Program-made: the position numbers and the translations under genes | In this document: positions 23,965-35,900 of the stretch, piece after piece | Layout of the letters: each line of letters opens with the position of its first letter | How positions within the stretch are numbered: the stretch's first letter is position 1 | NCBI RefSeq assembly: GCF_036711975.1 | Contig: NC_091972.1 | Span: 32,679,001 to 32,743,000 of the forward strand | DNA length: 64,000 nucleotides | Direction: 5' to 3' | Origin: Onthophagus taurus | Taxonomy: Eukaryota > Arthropoda > Insecta > Coleoptera > Scarabaeidae | The notes under the pieces: generated by a model | Told to the model about the DNA's origin: nothing | Databases searched by the model: none | The model's input: the letters and a program-made list of their open reading frames with translations, nothing else

Positions 23965-25325
23965 CATTAATAGCTATTTATATTACAAGTGGGCTAGAAA
24001 CATAATTACAGTACGAATGTGTAGAATAGCAAGACGAGGTCGTAGACCGAGTCGTGTAACCATACGAGTTGAAATGCTCTACAAGAACATTTCCTATTGG
24101 CGTTGGGAGAAGAAGAATATTGTTAAGTAAAGATGATGTAATATAAAAAACGATAGAACTACATGAAATTAGGAATTGACAGTACAAACGAACAGATTTG
24201 ATAAAGTGGCATCAGGAACAACTAAAATACCAGGAAGGAGACTTGGTGTTGGTAAAATGTGAATCTCCAGCTTCTAGGGAATCTAGGCAAAGAACCATAC
24301 ATAGTTCATGCAGTTCTAGTTCATGATGGATATGAATTAAGAGATCTACAAGGAGCACCAAGAACTCAAAAACTCACACTCGTACTGTAATTATGTTCTA
24401 GCACACGTGTGATATATACAGCACTTTATCTACGACAGCTAAAAGTTACTTAAAAATCCACTTTTTCAAAAAGGTCTATTTTGACATTTATAAAAATATT
24501 TTATCTACGACTGCTTGGATAAGTCATCATTACCGCACTCATTTGAGGTGATTTGAGTTACGTAATGAAGATCATTACCGCACTGGTTTCATTACGTAAC
24601 GCATTTTTAGCCTAATCAGAACAGACTTAATTCATTGAAACAAGCAACAATACAAAAGAAAAAGTGCTATCTACTTACAGAGAAACAACACTATTTATTA
24701 TAAACATTAATTGTTGTTTTTTTACATTTCGAAACACTTATTCCAGATGAGTAAACATGTTGTTGAAACTGACAATTCAAAATTGTCAACAATCATTTCA
24801 AAATATTTTTATAAATGTCAAATAGACTTTTTTAAAGAAATTGATTTATTAGTAATTTTTAGCAGTCGTAGATAAAATGCTGTATATCACACGTGGGCTA
24901 GAGCATAATTACAGTACTCGTGTGATTACACGACTTGGTCTACGACCTCGTCGTGCAATTCTCCACACTCGTACAGTAATTATGTTTCTAGCCCACTTGT
25001 AATATAAATAACTATTGAAATGATTGTTGACAATTTTGAATGAATGTCAGTTTCAATAACATGTTTACTCATCTGGAAGAAGTGTTTCGAAATGTAAAAC
25101 CATAACAATTAATGTTTATAATAAATAGTATTGTTTCTCTTTAAATAGGTAGCACTTTTCCTTTTGTATTGTTGCTCGTTTCAATAAATTAAGTCTGTTT
25201 TGATTGGGCTAGAAATGCGTTACGTAATGAAACCAGTGCGGTAATGAACTTCATTACGTAACTCAAATCACCTCAAATGAGTGTGGTAATGATGACTTAT
25301 CCAAGCAGTAGTAGATAAAATACTA
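23965..25325. repeat. Complex of interlocking inverted repeats
   Basis: Three pairs of inverted blocks interlock. A at about 23972-24070 pairs with A' at about 24905-25010 (shared GGGCTAGAAACATAATTACAG). B at about 24388-24500 pairs with B' at about 24800-24905 (shared TCTACGAC and TCACACGTG). C at about 24500-24800 pairs with C' at about 25010-25325 (shared CATTACCGCAC and CATTACGTAAC). The segment 24893-24999 is itself a nearly perfect 107-bp palindrome. There is no coding capacity. The order A-B-C-B'-A'-C' suggests one foldback element inserted into the arm of another copy. Confidence 0.65.
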
Positions 25326-25599
25326 TTATGATGATCTATGGCACTGGCACGTCTTATTACTAATGCACTTTGGTTCATCTTATAGCATTATTTCTTTGAG
25401 GTAAACGCTTTTCCTCGGTTAGATATAATTTTAGTTGGTGATCCAAAAACATATCTTTCATTATTCTTCCAACTGGTTCATTCTTTGTATTCTTCATTGT
25501 TTGCGCTATTATACACTCTGTAACGATTTCTATGTATTTTAACATGTTTGTGAACTTCCATATTTTTTTTAAATAGCCCAAAATGCTCTACATGTACTA

Positions 25600-26340
25600 A
25601 TGATATGAAATGGTTTTGTTAGATCAGATTGTTAAAATTTGTAAACTGGCTATTTGCGGTTCAGTCGCTTCTTCTTTCTTATATTTTCTCGCTAGCCAGT
25701 CATTGTAACATCTTCACACACCTCAATATGCTAAAATTTCTTTCAAAGTAACAACAATTATGCATGAGCAATATAATAATGTTGAATAGCCACCACCTAT
25801 TCAACTTCACGAGTTACTGAACATTCTCTTCAATAGATTAATTGTTTAACAAGCTGTGTGGCATGAAGTACCATCTTGTTGGAACCAGGTACCACTGTTG
25901 CCATTTCCATTTAATTCTGGCCAAAAATGGTCATGCAACATGGCACGATAATGAACTTATTGCCTGATCGTGACATTGCGATCATTTTTATTGCCGAAAA
26001 AATATGTTCAAACCAAATCTTCGTCATGAAATCCACATCACATGTTCACTCTTTGTGATTAACCATTAAGCCATTAAGTCAAAAATGAGCTTTATCGCTG
26101 AAGATGATATTTCTATGAAATTCAGGTCTTTCATCAAATTTTGGCAGAATCTAAACTGAAAAGTTTTGGTGCTTCAAATGATGGAGAGGTTTCAACGTAA
26201 GATAATTTGATCTTGTAAGAGTGTTGCAAGTCAAGATCTTTACGCAAAATTTAGCACAATCTGCCAATTTATCCATCATAGCACCTACAACCTGCCTGGC
26301 GGTTAATAATTTTGAATTTCCTATAGTATAAAATATATTG
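25600..26340 (-). pseudogene. Mariner-like transposase relic
   Basis: Minus-strand frames contain 'HFWPELNGNGNSGTWFQQDG' immediately followed by a T-S-C-H-T-A block, about 25860-25930. This matches the family's F-x-W-P-x-L ... W-F-Q-Q-D-G-A-x-x-H-T-A, with the second catalytic aspartate. Weaker pieces upstream on that strand come from the region of the first aspartate. Frameshifts and stops are frequent, and terminal repeats were not found. Downstream on that strand, to about 25375, an open frame of 68 codons has no recognisable motif. Confidence 0.6.
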
Positions 26341-27490
26341 CAATATGAATAACTAAATATATATTATCAGCTGTCAAATTTCACATTCAGAGGAGATATT
26401 CATCATTCCACTCCAATACATTATACAAATTTACATTCCTACATAATATAAAGGTTGCTTCGTTGGTAAAACATCTTGCTAACAAAATTCTCGTCAGTAG
26501 TATTTATTTCCATCAATACCTCACTAAATTCCAATTTGCGAACGAAGACATATTCAGTTAATATTTGCATTATCTTTTAAATAGTTTAAATTTATGCTTA
26601 ATACATGGAAAATTTAAGAAAGGCTACATCATGTCCTTGTGCAGTTCTGCGTGAAGGTGCATGTGGATCTTCAATAAAGCTGTGCATTACATCTAAACCT
26701 TTGTAGTCAATTCATATTAGTTTCCCAAAACGATTTACAGTTTATTACACCGTTGCCTTATGGATAGGAAAACAATTTAGGTATGTATTCTTGAAAATGC
26801 TTGCTATTTCACTATAAGATGTTATTCTTTCATCATTATCCAGATCTGCGTACTCTAATCTTACAAAAACGAAGAAAAAAAAGTTTGCAGAACTCTTCAA
26901 AACATCTAGTATGCAACAGAAAATATAGTTCTAAATATATCTAAATGAGATATCATGTCTTATAACATACATAATAAGCTATCTACAGGAAGTAGGATAT
27001 AGAGTTCTTTAGGGAATCTGTAGACCCAAAAGATTTAATATTTAGCACTTCGATATATGACGAATATATAATTTATATTAATTATATTAGTATATTAATT
27101 AATTAAAAGTTGACATTTTACGAAAAGCTCATTATATCAATTTAACTTGGTTGGCACTGTTCCATCTGTTTGGCTAAAGCTAAGTTATTTACTTTGCGCA
27201 ATTGCAACAGGTGTTTGAAGTTGAAGTTATATATACAAAATATAACCATCAAGCTTATTTTGTTATGTTTGAAGTATATTTACAACGAAAAAGCCAGTTG
27301 TAGCATTGCTTGAAACGTGTTATAGAGTTTATTTTAATGCTGAAGTTAAAGACAAAACAAAGCACGGGTTAGTACCATAGAACTATAAAAGAAATGCCTT
27401 TTGGTGTAGATTGCTACACCAAAAGGCATTTTAGTGGCATAAACTCAAAAGTCATGCAGACCATTGTTATTCTTGTTTGACAAACGTGAA
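26341..27490. other. Non-coding stretch with one perfect hairpin
   Basis: No gene recognised. It contains the hairpin at 27392-27431. Confidence 0.5.
27392..27431. repeat. Perfect 18-bp hairpin with 4-nt loop
   Basis: AAATGCCTTTTGGTGTAG (27392-27409), loop ATTG, then CTACACCAAAAGGCATTT (27414-27431). Pairing is perfect over 18 bp. No terminal repeat or coding sequence is associated with it. Confidence 0.75.
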
Positions 27491-27499
27491 GAGGTTAAA

Positions 27500-28140
27500 A
27501 AAAATGAATAGTTTCGTAAAATGTGCCGATGTGCTACTAGAAACGATTGTCATTAGCTGAGAGGAATTTCAATCAAAGCTAAATAATGTTGTTAGCGATT
27601 TAGATTTGATCAAAGAAAATTGATGAAGAAAGAAATTGAAGAAATGATCGAGATTGAAATAATCATTTACAGACTGGGTGCAGAACTCACTAAATTTTAA
27701 GACTTATTCTAGAAAACATGCGCAAAATTGTGTTTAAATGGCAAATATGTATAAATTTGAAAGTAGTACCTTTAATTTTAGGATTCTATTGCGGCTATAC
27801 GAGTATTGTTGCTTCCTTTGCTACAGTACTTCGATAATATTTCGAAGAGCTTTTAAGAACATTATATTAAACAAAACTGGCCTTTAAGGTGACGTTCTGT
27901 GACAAATATCAAAAAATCATTTTATCGCTATTACAAATCAAACTTGGTATAATCAAGTATTTCGTGAAAGCACTTCCTAAAGATGAAACAAGTTTTAAGT
28001 TTCTGAAAAATAAATTTTCTAAGTTAGGTGAGGCCAAAATTAAAGAGGAAATATTTGTAGTGCCTGGCATAAGAAAATTAGTCGATAATCTCTCTTTTTT
28101 AACAAGTCCTATAGTCCATAGGAAACAGGCATGAGCTGTT
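27500..28140 (+). pseudogene. Fragment of a repeated arthropod gene family of unknown function
   Basis: The readable part (27889-28134) contains 'IILSLLQIKLGIIKYFVKAL' followed by 'KFLKNKFSKLGEAKIKEEIF' and 'VPGIRKLV'. This order (I-I-L-P-P-L-H-I-K-L-G-L-M-K-x-F-V-K-A-L, then P-x-L-x-E-A-K-I-K-E-G-x-F) is shared by many uncharacterised multicopy arthropod proteins often found among transposons. I know no function for them. Only the C-terminal third is here, with no start. Frames upstream (27500-27880) are broken and may be the remainder. Confidence 0.5.
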
Positions 28141-28809
28141 GTCGATGTCCCAAAAAATTTCGTCGGCAATCATAAATCTCCAGATTTCAATGAAAAAATT
28201 AAAATATTATGTTTATCATAAACTATAATCTTAAACAATAGAAAAAAAACCTAAGGGAAGATTTAAGCAGTAGAATACTGAGTTCACTAAAATGGTGAGC
28301 TTTTAATTTTGGTAACAATAGCTCATGGTCAATGCAGTCAAAAGCCTTGGTGAAATCAAAAAGATATATCAAAGTGGGCAAGTTATTTTCAAAGCCAATT
28401 TACCAATCCTAATCTATGACATAAACTTTGCATATTAGAGAAACTGTTAGATATCATTCAACTTTAAGCGCAAGAAGCTCAGCCTTGAACTTAACATTAG
28501 GAAAGGAGTTCGTCATATAAGTGATGTTATTCTCGGCGTCTTTAAATTCGTCAGCATTCTTTAACTAGTTTTTTAATGATAATAAACAAGCATTTCATAT
28601 AAAACCAATCTAGTACTTATTATTTATAAAAAAATGATATAAATAATCTGATCGTATCAGCCACACATACAATGTTTATAAATAGTAGAGAAGTTTCAAT
28701 ATTGTGGATGACTTATACATATTTCATTACGTCAAAATGTGTCATAATCACATCTAAATAATGTAATCAAATGCATCAAAAAACATGAATTAAATTTTAA
28801 GAAGTCCAG
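28141..28809 (-). pseudogene. Short LINE RT fragment in non-coding sequence
   Basis: On the minus strand at about 28330-28385 one frame reads 'FDFTKAFDCIDHELL', the palm motif A of a LINE reverse transcriptase with its catalytic aspartate. Flanking blocks are too degraded to follow. The remainder up to the start of the OTC-like gene is AT-rich. It should contain that gene's promoter and any 5' exon, neither of which I can locate. Confidence 0.5.
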
Positions 28810-29736
28810 ATGATATGGAAATTTCAAAAATGTTTTATTAGTAGTTGGATATCGACCAGGAAATTAGAACACGATGATTTAAACTATATTTTATCTATAT
28901 CCCAAGAGTTGAAGAAATCTCCTAAAAAACAACGTAAACATTTTTCGGACTTTAAAGGTGCAAAAAATGCTAAAATTGCTTTAATACTTCAACAACCAAA
29001 CGTTTACGTTCAAACTCCAGCAATTTTAGGATCGAAACTTCTCGATGTTAAATTGAACACGATCATTGATCAGCATTGGGATGAACAAGAAAATGTTCAG
29101 GATGTTTTTAATTATCTAGAAAAATCGTTCAACGTTATTTTTTATCAATCAGGAAAACGTGAATTGAAGCTACCATCAAATTTCTCAGTGCCATTAATTT
29201 GTATACAAAGCTCTTATTATAAACTTTTAAAATGTTTAGCTGATTTTATGGCTATTTCAAACCATTTTAACGGCTTAAAAGGAGTTAAATTATGTTGGAT
29301 TGGGCCTCCAACAGCTTTATTTAACACTTACATGCTTCTCGGCCCAAAACTTGGCATGGATATTAGTTTTTTCTGCGGTTTTTGTAAAGATTCGCCGTTA
29401 ACCCCCGCTGTATTTAAAGATGCTAAAGAAATTTGCGCCACTACGAACACCGCTATGAAACAATGTAATAGTTTAGAAGAAGCTATAAAAGATGCGAACG
29501 TTGTAGTAACTACATGTAACATTGAACCTGATTTAAAACTTTCATTGAAAGCTATAACGAATGGTTGTAATAAAAATTGGCACGTTTTAACTGATTTACC
29601 GAGATGTACGAACGAAATGGACGAAGAAGTTTTTGTTCATCGAAATTGTTTAGTTTGGGAAGCTATGGATAATATGAAGTGGGTATTTTCAGCGTTTTCA
29701 ATAAATGGAATTCTTGAAAAAAATAAAAATAAATAA
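28810..29736 (+). CDS. Ornithine transcarbamylase-like protein without the catalytic motifs
   Basis: 308 codons, one exon. The fold is recognisable along its length. There is an N-terminal carbamoyl-phosphate-domain-like part (residues 10-150, 'ISTRKLEHDDLNYILSISQE', 'CLADFMAISNHFNGLKGVK'). An ornithine-domain-like part follows (residues 160-300, 'LCWIG', 'LGPKLGMDISF', 'SLEEAIKDANVVVT', 'DEEVF', 'LVWEAMDNMKW'). True OTC has S-T-R-T-R, H-P-x-Q, D-x-x-S-M-G and H-C-L-P. Here the matching places read Q-P-N-V-Y (62-66), Y-Y-K-L (136-139), no D-x-x-S-M-G near 235-241, and T-D-L-P (261-264). Citrulline synthesis is therefore not expected. A stop lies 9 bases upstream of the ATG. No clear mitochondrial presequence is visible, though a 5' exon is possible. 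The frame is fully open, which argues for function as a pseudoenzyme. The AT-rich end overlaps AATAAA signals. Confidence 0.8.
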   Translation: MIWKFQKCFISSWISTRKLEHDDLNYILSISQELKKSPKKQRKHFSDFKGAKNAKIALILQQPNVYVQTPAILGSKLLDVKLNTIIDQHWDEQENVQDVFNYLEKSFNVIFYQSGKRELKLPSNFSVPLICIQSSYYKLLKCLADFMAISNHFNGLKGVKLCWIGPPTALFNTYMLLGPKLGMDISFFCGFCKDSPLTPAVFKDAKEICATTNTAMKQCNSLEEAIKDANVVVTTCNIEPDLKLSLKAITNGCNKNWHVLTDLPRCTNEMDEEVFVHRNCLVWEAMDNMKWVFSAFSINGILEKNKNK

Positions 29737-29912
29737 TATAAAAATGTGTAACATTTAATCTTACATTTAAAGTATCTCATTTTAAAACGAATACGCACAT
29801 AACAACTTTTTTTATATATCAAGATTTCGCTTAAAACCAGAAATGTTTCTTGTCTTTAATCGTACTCAACGAACGTAGCACGTGAATCGCACTAAATTAA
29901 TATTAAAATAAA

Positions 29913-32900
29913 ATGAATAATCGTGTACAGCGCGTGTTTGTTTGCGACAATGTGTTAACATCTTCAATAAGACAAAGAGTTTCATCGTCTCCGGGTTATT
30001 CAAATCATCTTAACCAAAAACAATACGACCGAAGAGGCGCACTAAATGATATTGAACCAAATCGATGCAACGCAGATACAAAATACACAAGCAACATTAA
30101 TTGCCTTTGTGTTGATGTTCCAAAACATAAGTCGAAAAGCGCAAGCCATTTTAAAGATAATCCAAATTGTTATGAGAGTAATATAGAAAATGGTTATTAT
30201 ATGGAGGCTGGTCCTTCTTGTGCGAAATCAAATCATACCGATAAAATAAAGTACGCTACTGTAAGAAATGCACCACCTTCTGAAAATGATTTAAGATCTT
30301 TTGATTACGACTCCGGAACTGATGACACGGATACCGATGATGACGTTTTTTTCGTCGCTGAAACACAAAGTAATCTTAAAAAATTATCTCCTATTTTAAA
30401 GAATAAACGTACCGCAGAACACGCTGTCATTACATCTCCAGCTGTTAAAAGGTTAAACCGTAAAAAAACAGAGACAGCAAAGAATCAAACAAGCAGTAAA
30501 TGTAGGTTACTTATTAATTAATAACAAATTTTCTTTATTTGCGTTATTTTAGTGGAAATACATCACGTTTTTGGAAGGTTGCATAACAGAGAGTACATTT
30601 TGGTGAGTATTTTAAATTTTATTTCAACTTACTTTTTTAATCAAAAATAGTGTTAAATCAGTTTTATCCACTCTATTGCATGCAATTTTATCAATAAACA
30701 TGTCCTTTATGGATACTTTATATATAAATTAGAAGTAACTCATATGGTTAATAATTTAATTAACTAATATGGTTAATTACTCGTAAAAATCATATTTATT
30801 GAATTTGAAATATCATATCAGAAGATGTTGAGATATTAACTTGAAATAAAAACCATTTTATAGTAAATTAAGTATAGTTTTAGAACAACAAAAATAATTG
30901 TTGCGTTCTATATCTGATGATTATACCATTTTTTTTTTATTTTACTGTGTGTAGTTACTGAATAGGGTTCATCAACAAAAAATTTAAAAAATAGTATCTC
31001 AATAACGATTTGTGATATCATCATGAAATACAAACCGTTTTATAGAAAATTTAATTAACATTTAATGCTTTGAAAACGATTTCTTTATATCTAAAAATTT
31101 TGACGTTCTGATTGTTTTATTTCATCTTTGTGTATTCACTCATGACAGGTTAAGTTTATAAACATCAACTTTGAAAAAAATCGTATCTCTAGAAGTAATT
31201 GAGATATTAAATTGAAATGAAAACCATTTTATAGTATATTTAATCTAGTTTTAATACATCAAAAATAATTGTTGTTTTTCTATAAGTGCTAGTAATACAT
31301 CTTTTTGAATTAAACCACATGGTAATGATTTAGGGTTGCCAAACAAAAATTTAAAAAATAGTATCTCAATAACGAATGGTGATATCACCTTGAAATAAAA
31401 ACCGTTTTAAAGAATATTTAATCAAGATTTAATGCTTTAAAAACCATTTCTTTGTATCTAAAAGTTTTGACGTTCTGATTGTTTTATTTCATCTTTGTGT
31501 ATCTACTCATGACAGGTTAAGTTTATAAACATTAACTTTGGAAAAATCGTATCTCAAGAAGTAATTGAGATATTAAGTTGAAATGAAATCCATTTAATAG
31601 TAAATTTAATTTAGTTTTAATACAACAACAATAATTGTTGTGTTTCTATATATTTTAATTAAACTATATGCAATTAATGATTTAGGGTTGCCAAACAGAA
31701 ATTTAAAAAATAGTATCTCAACAACGAATGGTGACATCACCATGAAATAAAAACCGTTTTATAGAAAATTTAATCAACAATTTACTATTTTAACATATTG
31801 GAGAACAAAACAACGATCGGTTTGGGACACCAAAAGTATTCTATTGTTGCAACTTAAATAATAACCTTAGAACGATTTTGTTCTGAAAATGGAACACGAT
31901 CTGCGAACTGCATAGGAAGTAAGTGATTTTTGGAAGAGAAGTAATGGTGTAATAATGACAGCTAATTTTCATTTACTAGCATTATGATTACCAAATATTG
32001 AACAGAGTTAACAATTGATGTTAATAAATAATTATCACATTACACCAAAAGGTATGTGTATACATATGGAAATAATTATGGAATATGCTTTTATGCAATA
32101 ACGAAAAGAAATTATGTTATTAATGTTAATGTTATAGAAAAATGGAAATGTTTGCGTTCTACTTAAAAAATAGTCATAGCTACGATAGAGACTATGTCTT
32201 TTTAGTTCATTAGTAACATATTCATATTCATGTGCTAAATATGACCCCCTTCACTTTTAATTTTAAAATTTTTGATATTTTGTGGAGTTACTGTGGATTC
32301 AATTAAAAAATAGTTAAAACTATATTAGATCTTGCAGTTACTGACAGAAGATAGACCAAACTTACTGCAGGAACAAGAGAAGGAAGAAAGTATAGGTATA
32401 ACAGCATTCCCAATCAGAATAACAATAAAGAACTTATCAAAGACTTGTAAATCCCTGAATAATGTGCAAGCACCGATGTCCGGTAACATCCCAACAGAGC
32501 TTATAAAATGTGGAACAGTAAAACAATACTAATTTGAGGCACTATACTTGAACTGCCTTAACAGCTAATTAATCCAGAAGAATAGAACACAGCTTTTATA
32601 TCCACTATACTTAAAAAGGTAGATAAACAAATCAGCGACTATTATAGAGGTACTGTAGTGATGGGCACTCAATATCCAGCAAACATCAATGTGACCATAT
32701 AAAGGCAGTGAGAAATTTATACCAACAAGCTACAGCTACTTGTAAAATTAAGATGGGATAAAGAATGTTGAATGGCTACATCATTAAAGGACTCAAGGAG
32801 GGGTACCTACACGACCTTGTTTACAATATATCTATACCTTTTCAAGTTCACATTAGCACTAATCAAAAACCAGATGGCATTAAACGAAATTAATTTGGCA

Positions 32901-35900
32901 ACTGTTATAATCAAATTAGCATTAATCAAAACCAAATGACATTAATCAACATCAACTTGGCATTCAGTAATTTAACAAAGAAATCTTTAATACGTCATTA
33001 ACATATTAAATATATAATTTTATATTTGGTATTAATCATTCATGTTTAAAATAGAGGTGATGTACTTTTGAATTCCGGCTATAAACCTGTTACAGTTAGT
33101 TCCATTAATTTTTGAAATATTGTTACTAATTATATTTTCTAATTTTCGAACTCTGTAATCTGTTTGAGACTAATTTTTTCGGTCATTTTCCTCCAAAATA
33201 TTTGCCATTGTATTTTCCAAGCCCGCCTTTACACCTGTTTTCAAAATTGACCAAGTCTGTTCAATTGGGTTTAGCATTCGACTATAAGTACTTAGCCTTA
33301 TCATGAAGAAATTCTTGTTCTGACAACACTTCTTCAACATCACAATGGCAAGGAGCATTATCAATGACTAAAGTCACCGAACATTGATAGCTATCTTGAC
33401 CTCTCCTTAAGCATTGCATAACAAACTCATTAACCCCTTCCTTTTTAAATGAGTCACTGATACATCCGAAAAGTACAACGACTTCCATTTTTTGAACAAC
33501 CATGACTTCGCGAAATAAATAAATTAAAGTTTGCTTCGTCTTAATAAATTATGGGGGTGTTTTCACTTTGAAGTTCAGGCAAATTTCCATTGTATTGAGA
33601 TCCTGTTGTTTTCACTTCGACGGTGTTGATTCTTTCCAGTTCAAAACGTATTTGTATTAATGTAAACATGAGGCTATCAAGGTGTTGTCGAATACACTTC
33701 TTGCTTAAATTAAGCTGAAACTTATTTAGTAATGTTTCTTGCAACTGCTGAAGTGTGATTTAAAGATTTTCTTCAACTTTATGTTCAAAGAAACAGTGAT
33801 GTTCATCTGTAATCTTTATTTTACGATTACCTCCTCTTGGTTTTTCATCTTTTTGATTTTTTACTCATCTGAACATCAGGATCAATTGGTGTTCTTTTTG
33901 CAACACCAAGAATTTCAGTTAAATTGTGCCAGTCGCCATTCGTATTGTAAACGACCCAAATTTGGCGTTTTATGTTAGCTGCTGCTGCTTGTTCTTAATA
34001 GATATAAGGCATGTTGTAGACAGTTTGTTAAGAGTGACAATTTGTAATTGAGTAATGTAATTTCGATTTTTATTAATGCCAATTTGATTATGATTGTTGC
34101 CAATTTAGTTTTGTTTAATGCTATTTTGAGTTTGATCATTGCCAATTAAGTAATCGTACTAGACCAGCAAGATAGGTAATACATGACTAGAAAGCTCATA
34201 GAAGAAAACAATAAATGGAGGCTGGAATTTAATATACAAAAAACGACAATATATATGTGAGTGGACAGCAGGACCATGATCTAAACTGTGGAAAGTGCAT
34301 ACAATCTACCAGCAAGTATAAATATTTAGAAGCACAAATAACCAACGACGCAATACTAGACTACACCATAAAGGGTAGTAACATATAAGGCAGTATAGCT
34401 ATGATGAATACTACACACATAACATATTATGGGATAAAAGCGTATCGAACAATAATAAGCATCAAATTTATAACACGAGGCTATCCAAATAAATATGGCA
34501 ATCGACGCCCAAAGGAAGAAGAAGGAGATGAAGACCGGGGATAAGTTATCACACCGAAAAAAGTGTCAATCCCCCTTGACTAATTTCAGTGTCACCGAAC
34601 AACTTCTTTCGAACTTTTTTCGCAGCGAAAGTGTATAAATCGCCGTTTTTGCTGTTATAACGACTTATCTAATTTTTGGCCACGAAAAACAGTAATTGTG
34701 TTGGAGTAAACGAACATACGTAGCTATAACGGAACTGGTAGGAACACGATGTTGTTTGTAGGTGAGACAAAAAAAGAATTCTTGTGTACCTCTCTTGTAT
34801 CCTGAAAATCACCTGTGTGCGAAGATCACCGAACGATATACAGAATACAAAGGTTAGAAAAGTAACCTTTCTATTTCAAAACGTGTGTTTTGTTCAATTT
34901 TTATTAGCAATATATTTGAAGGTTGAACTTTGGCAACTATCATGTCTGATTTGCTTCTGAATTTTTGTGAGATCAATAGTTTCTCTGAGTTAATAAATTC
35001 TGTCGTAAATCCGAATAAATTCCACATCGATTCAATTTTATTTTAGTTTGAAACGCTTTTTTAAATTAATTGGTGTGATTGGTAAGATATGATACATTAG
35101 TATTTACATTAACATTTTTTTATTGGATTTTAGGATAATATAACTTATTTAGTAAGTAATGAAAACCATCATTTAGTAGAACCAGATAAATTTCAAGAAA
35201 AGCAAGTTAACCTAAATGCTAGGGCAGTTGTGATAGATTGGTTAATAAAAATCCAGGTAACTCATCAATTTATAAATAAAATTATAAATATGAAATAATA
35301 TTTACTTTTAGGATCAATTAAGTATGACACGAATAACATTTCTTCAAACCGTACGTTTATTTGATAATATTTTAACAAGTACTAACGTGGCGATAAACAT
35401 GTATCAACTTGTCGCAATAACATGTTATTGGATCTTAAGTAAATATAACGATCCCGTGTTTGCTAATGTAAGCATTGAAATTAACTTAATTATTTAAATA
35501 TGAATTAATTAATAATAAATTTTTGTTAAAAAATATTGTAGTCAAGAACAATACTGACGTTAACTGGTGGAGCTTACGACATTCGTCAATTACGCAACAT
35601 GGAATTAAAAATTTTCGATTACATGAATTGTAAATGCAACATCGTCGATCCCTCTGCTTTCCTGGAATACTACGTCATTTGTTCTGGAGTTCAAAATAAG
35701 AACATTCTGTTGGCGTCGTATTACATGTTAGAATTGATGACCCTTTCACCATATTTTTCAACATTTCCACCGTCATTATTGGCGCTAAGTTCATTTTATT
35801 TGGCATCGAGAACTTTAAAAGAAAATTTTAAATTTATGAGAAATTTGCAGAAATGTCAAGTGTATTACGATTACGACGAAACATCTTTAACTCAACAGCG

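Larger units (their letters stand above)
32330..34530 (+). pseudogene. LINE reverse transcriptase relic in cyclin intron 2, split by a DNA transposon
   Basis: The left part (32330-32840) has 'SLNNVQAPMSGNIPTELIKC', the K-A-P-G-x-D-x-I-P-A-E-x-x-K block of RTE/jockey-type RTs. Later it has 'AVRNLYQQATATCKIKMG' and 'IIKGLKEGYLHDLV', corresponding to the region around G-V-R-Q-G-C-x-L-S-P. The right part (34156-34530) has 'TRKLIEENNKWRLEFNIQKT', the block following the catalytic aspartates. The two halves join in order once the transposon at about 32840-34155 is removed. Multiple stops; dead. Confidence 0.62.

Noticed and set aside
30504-30521. Cyclin exon 1 read through to the stop at 30521 as a complete short protein
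   Set aside because: A GTAAAT donor at 30496 joined to a 50-bp exon restores phase exactly and yields the E-Y-I-x-D-I-x-x-Y-L start of the cyclin core, so splicing is the better model.
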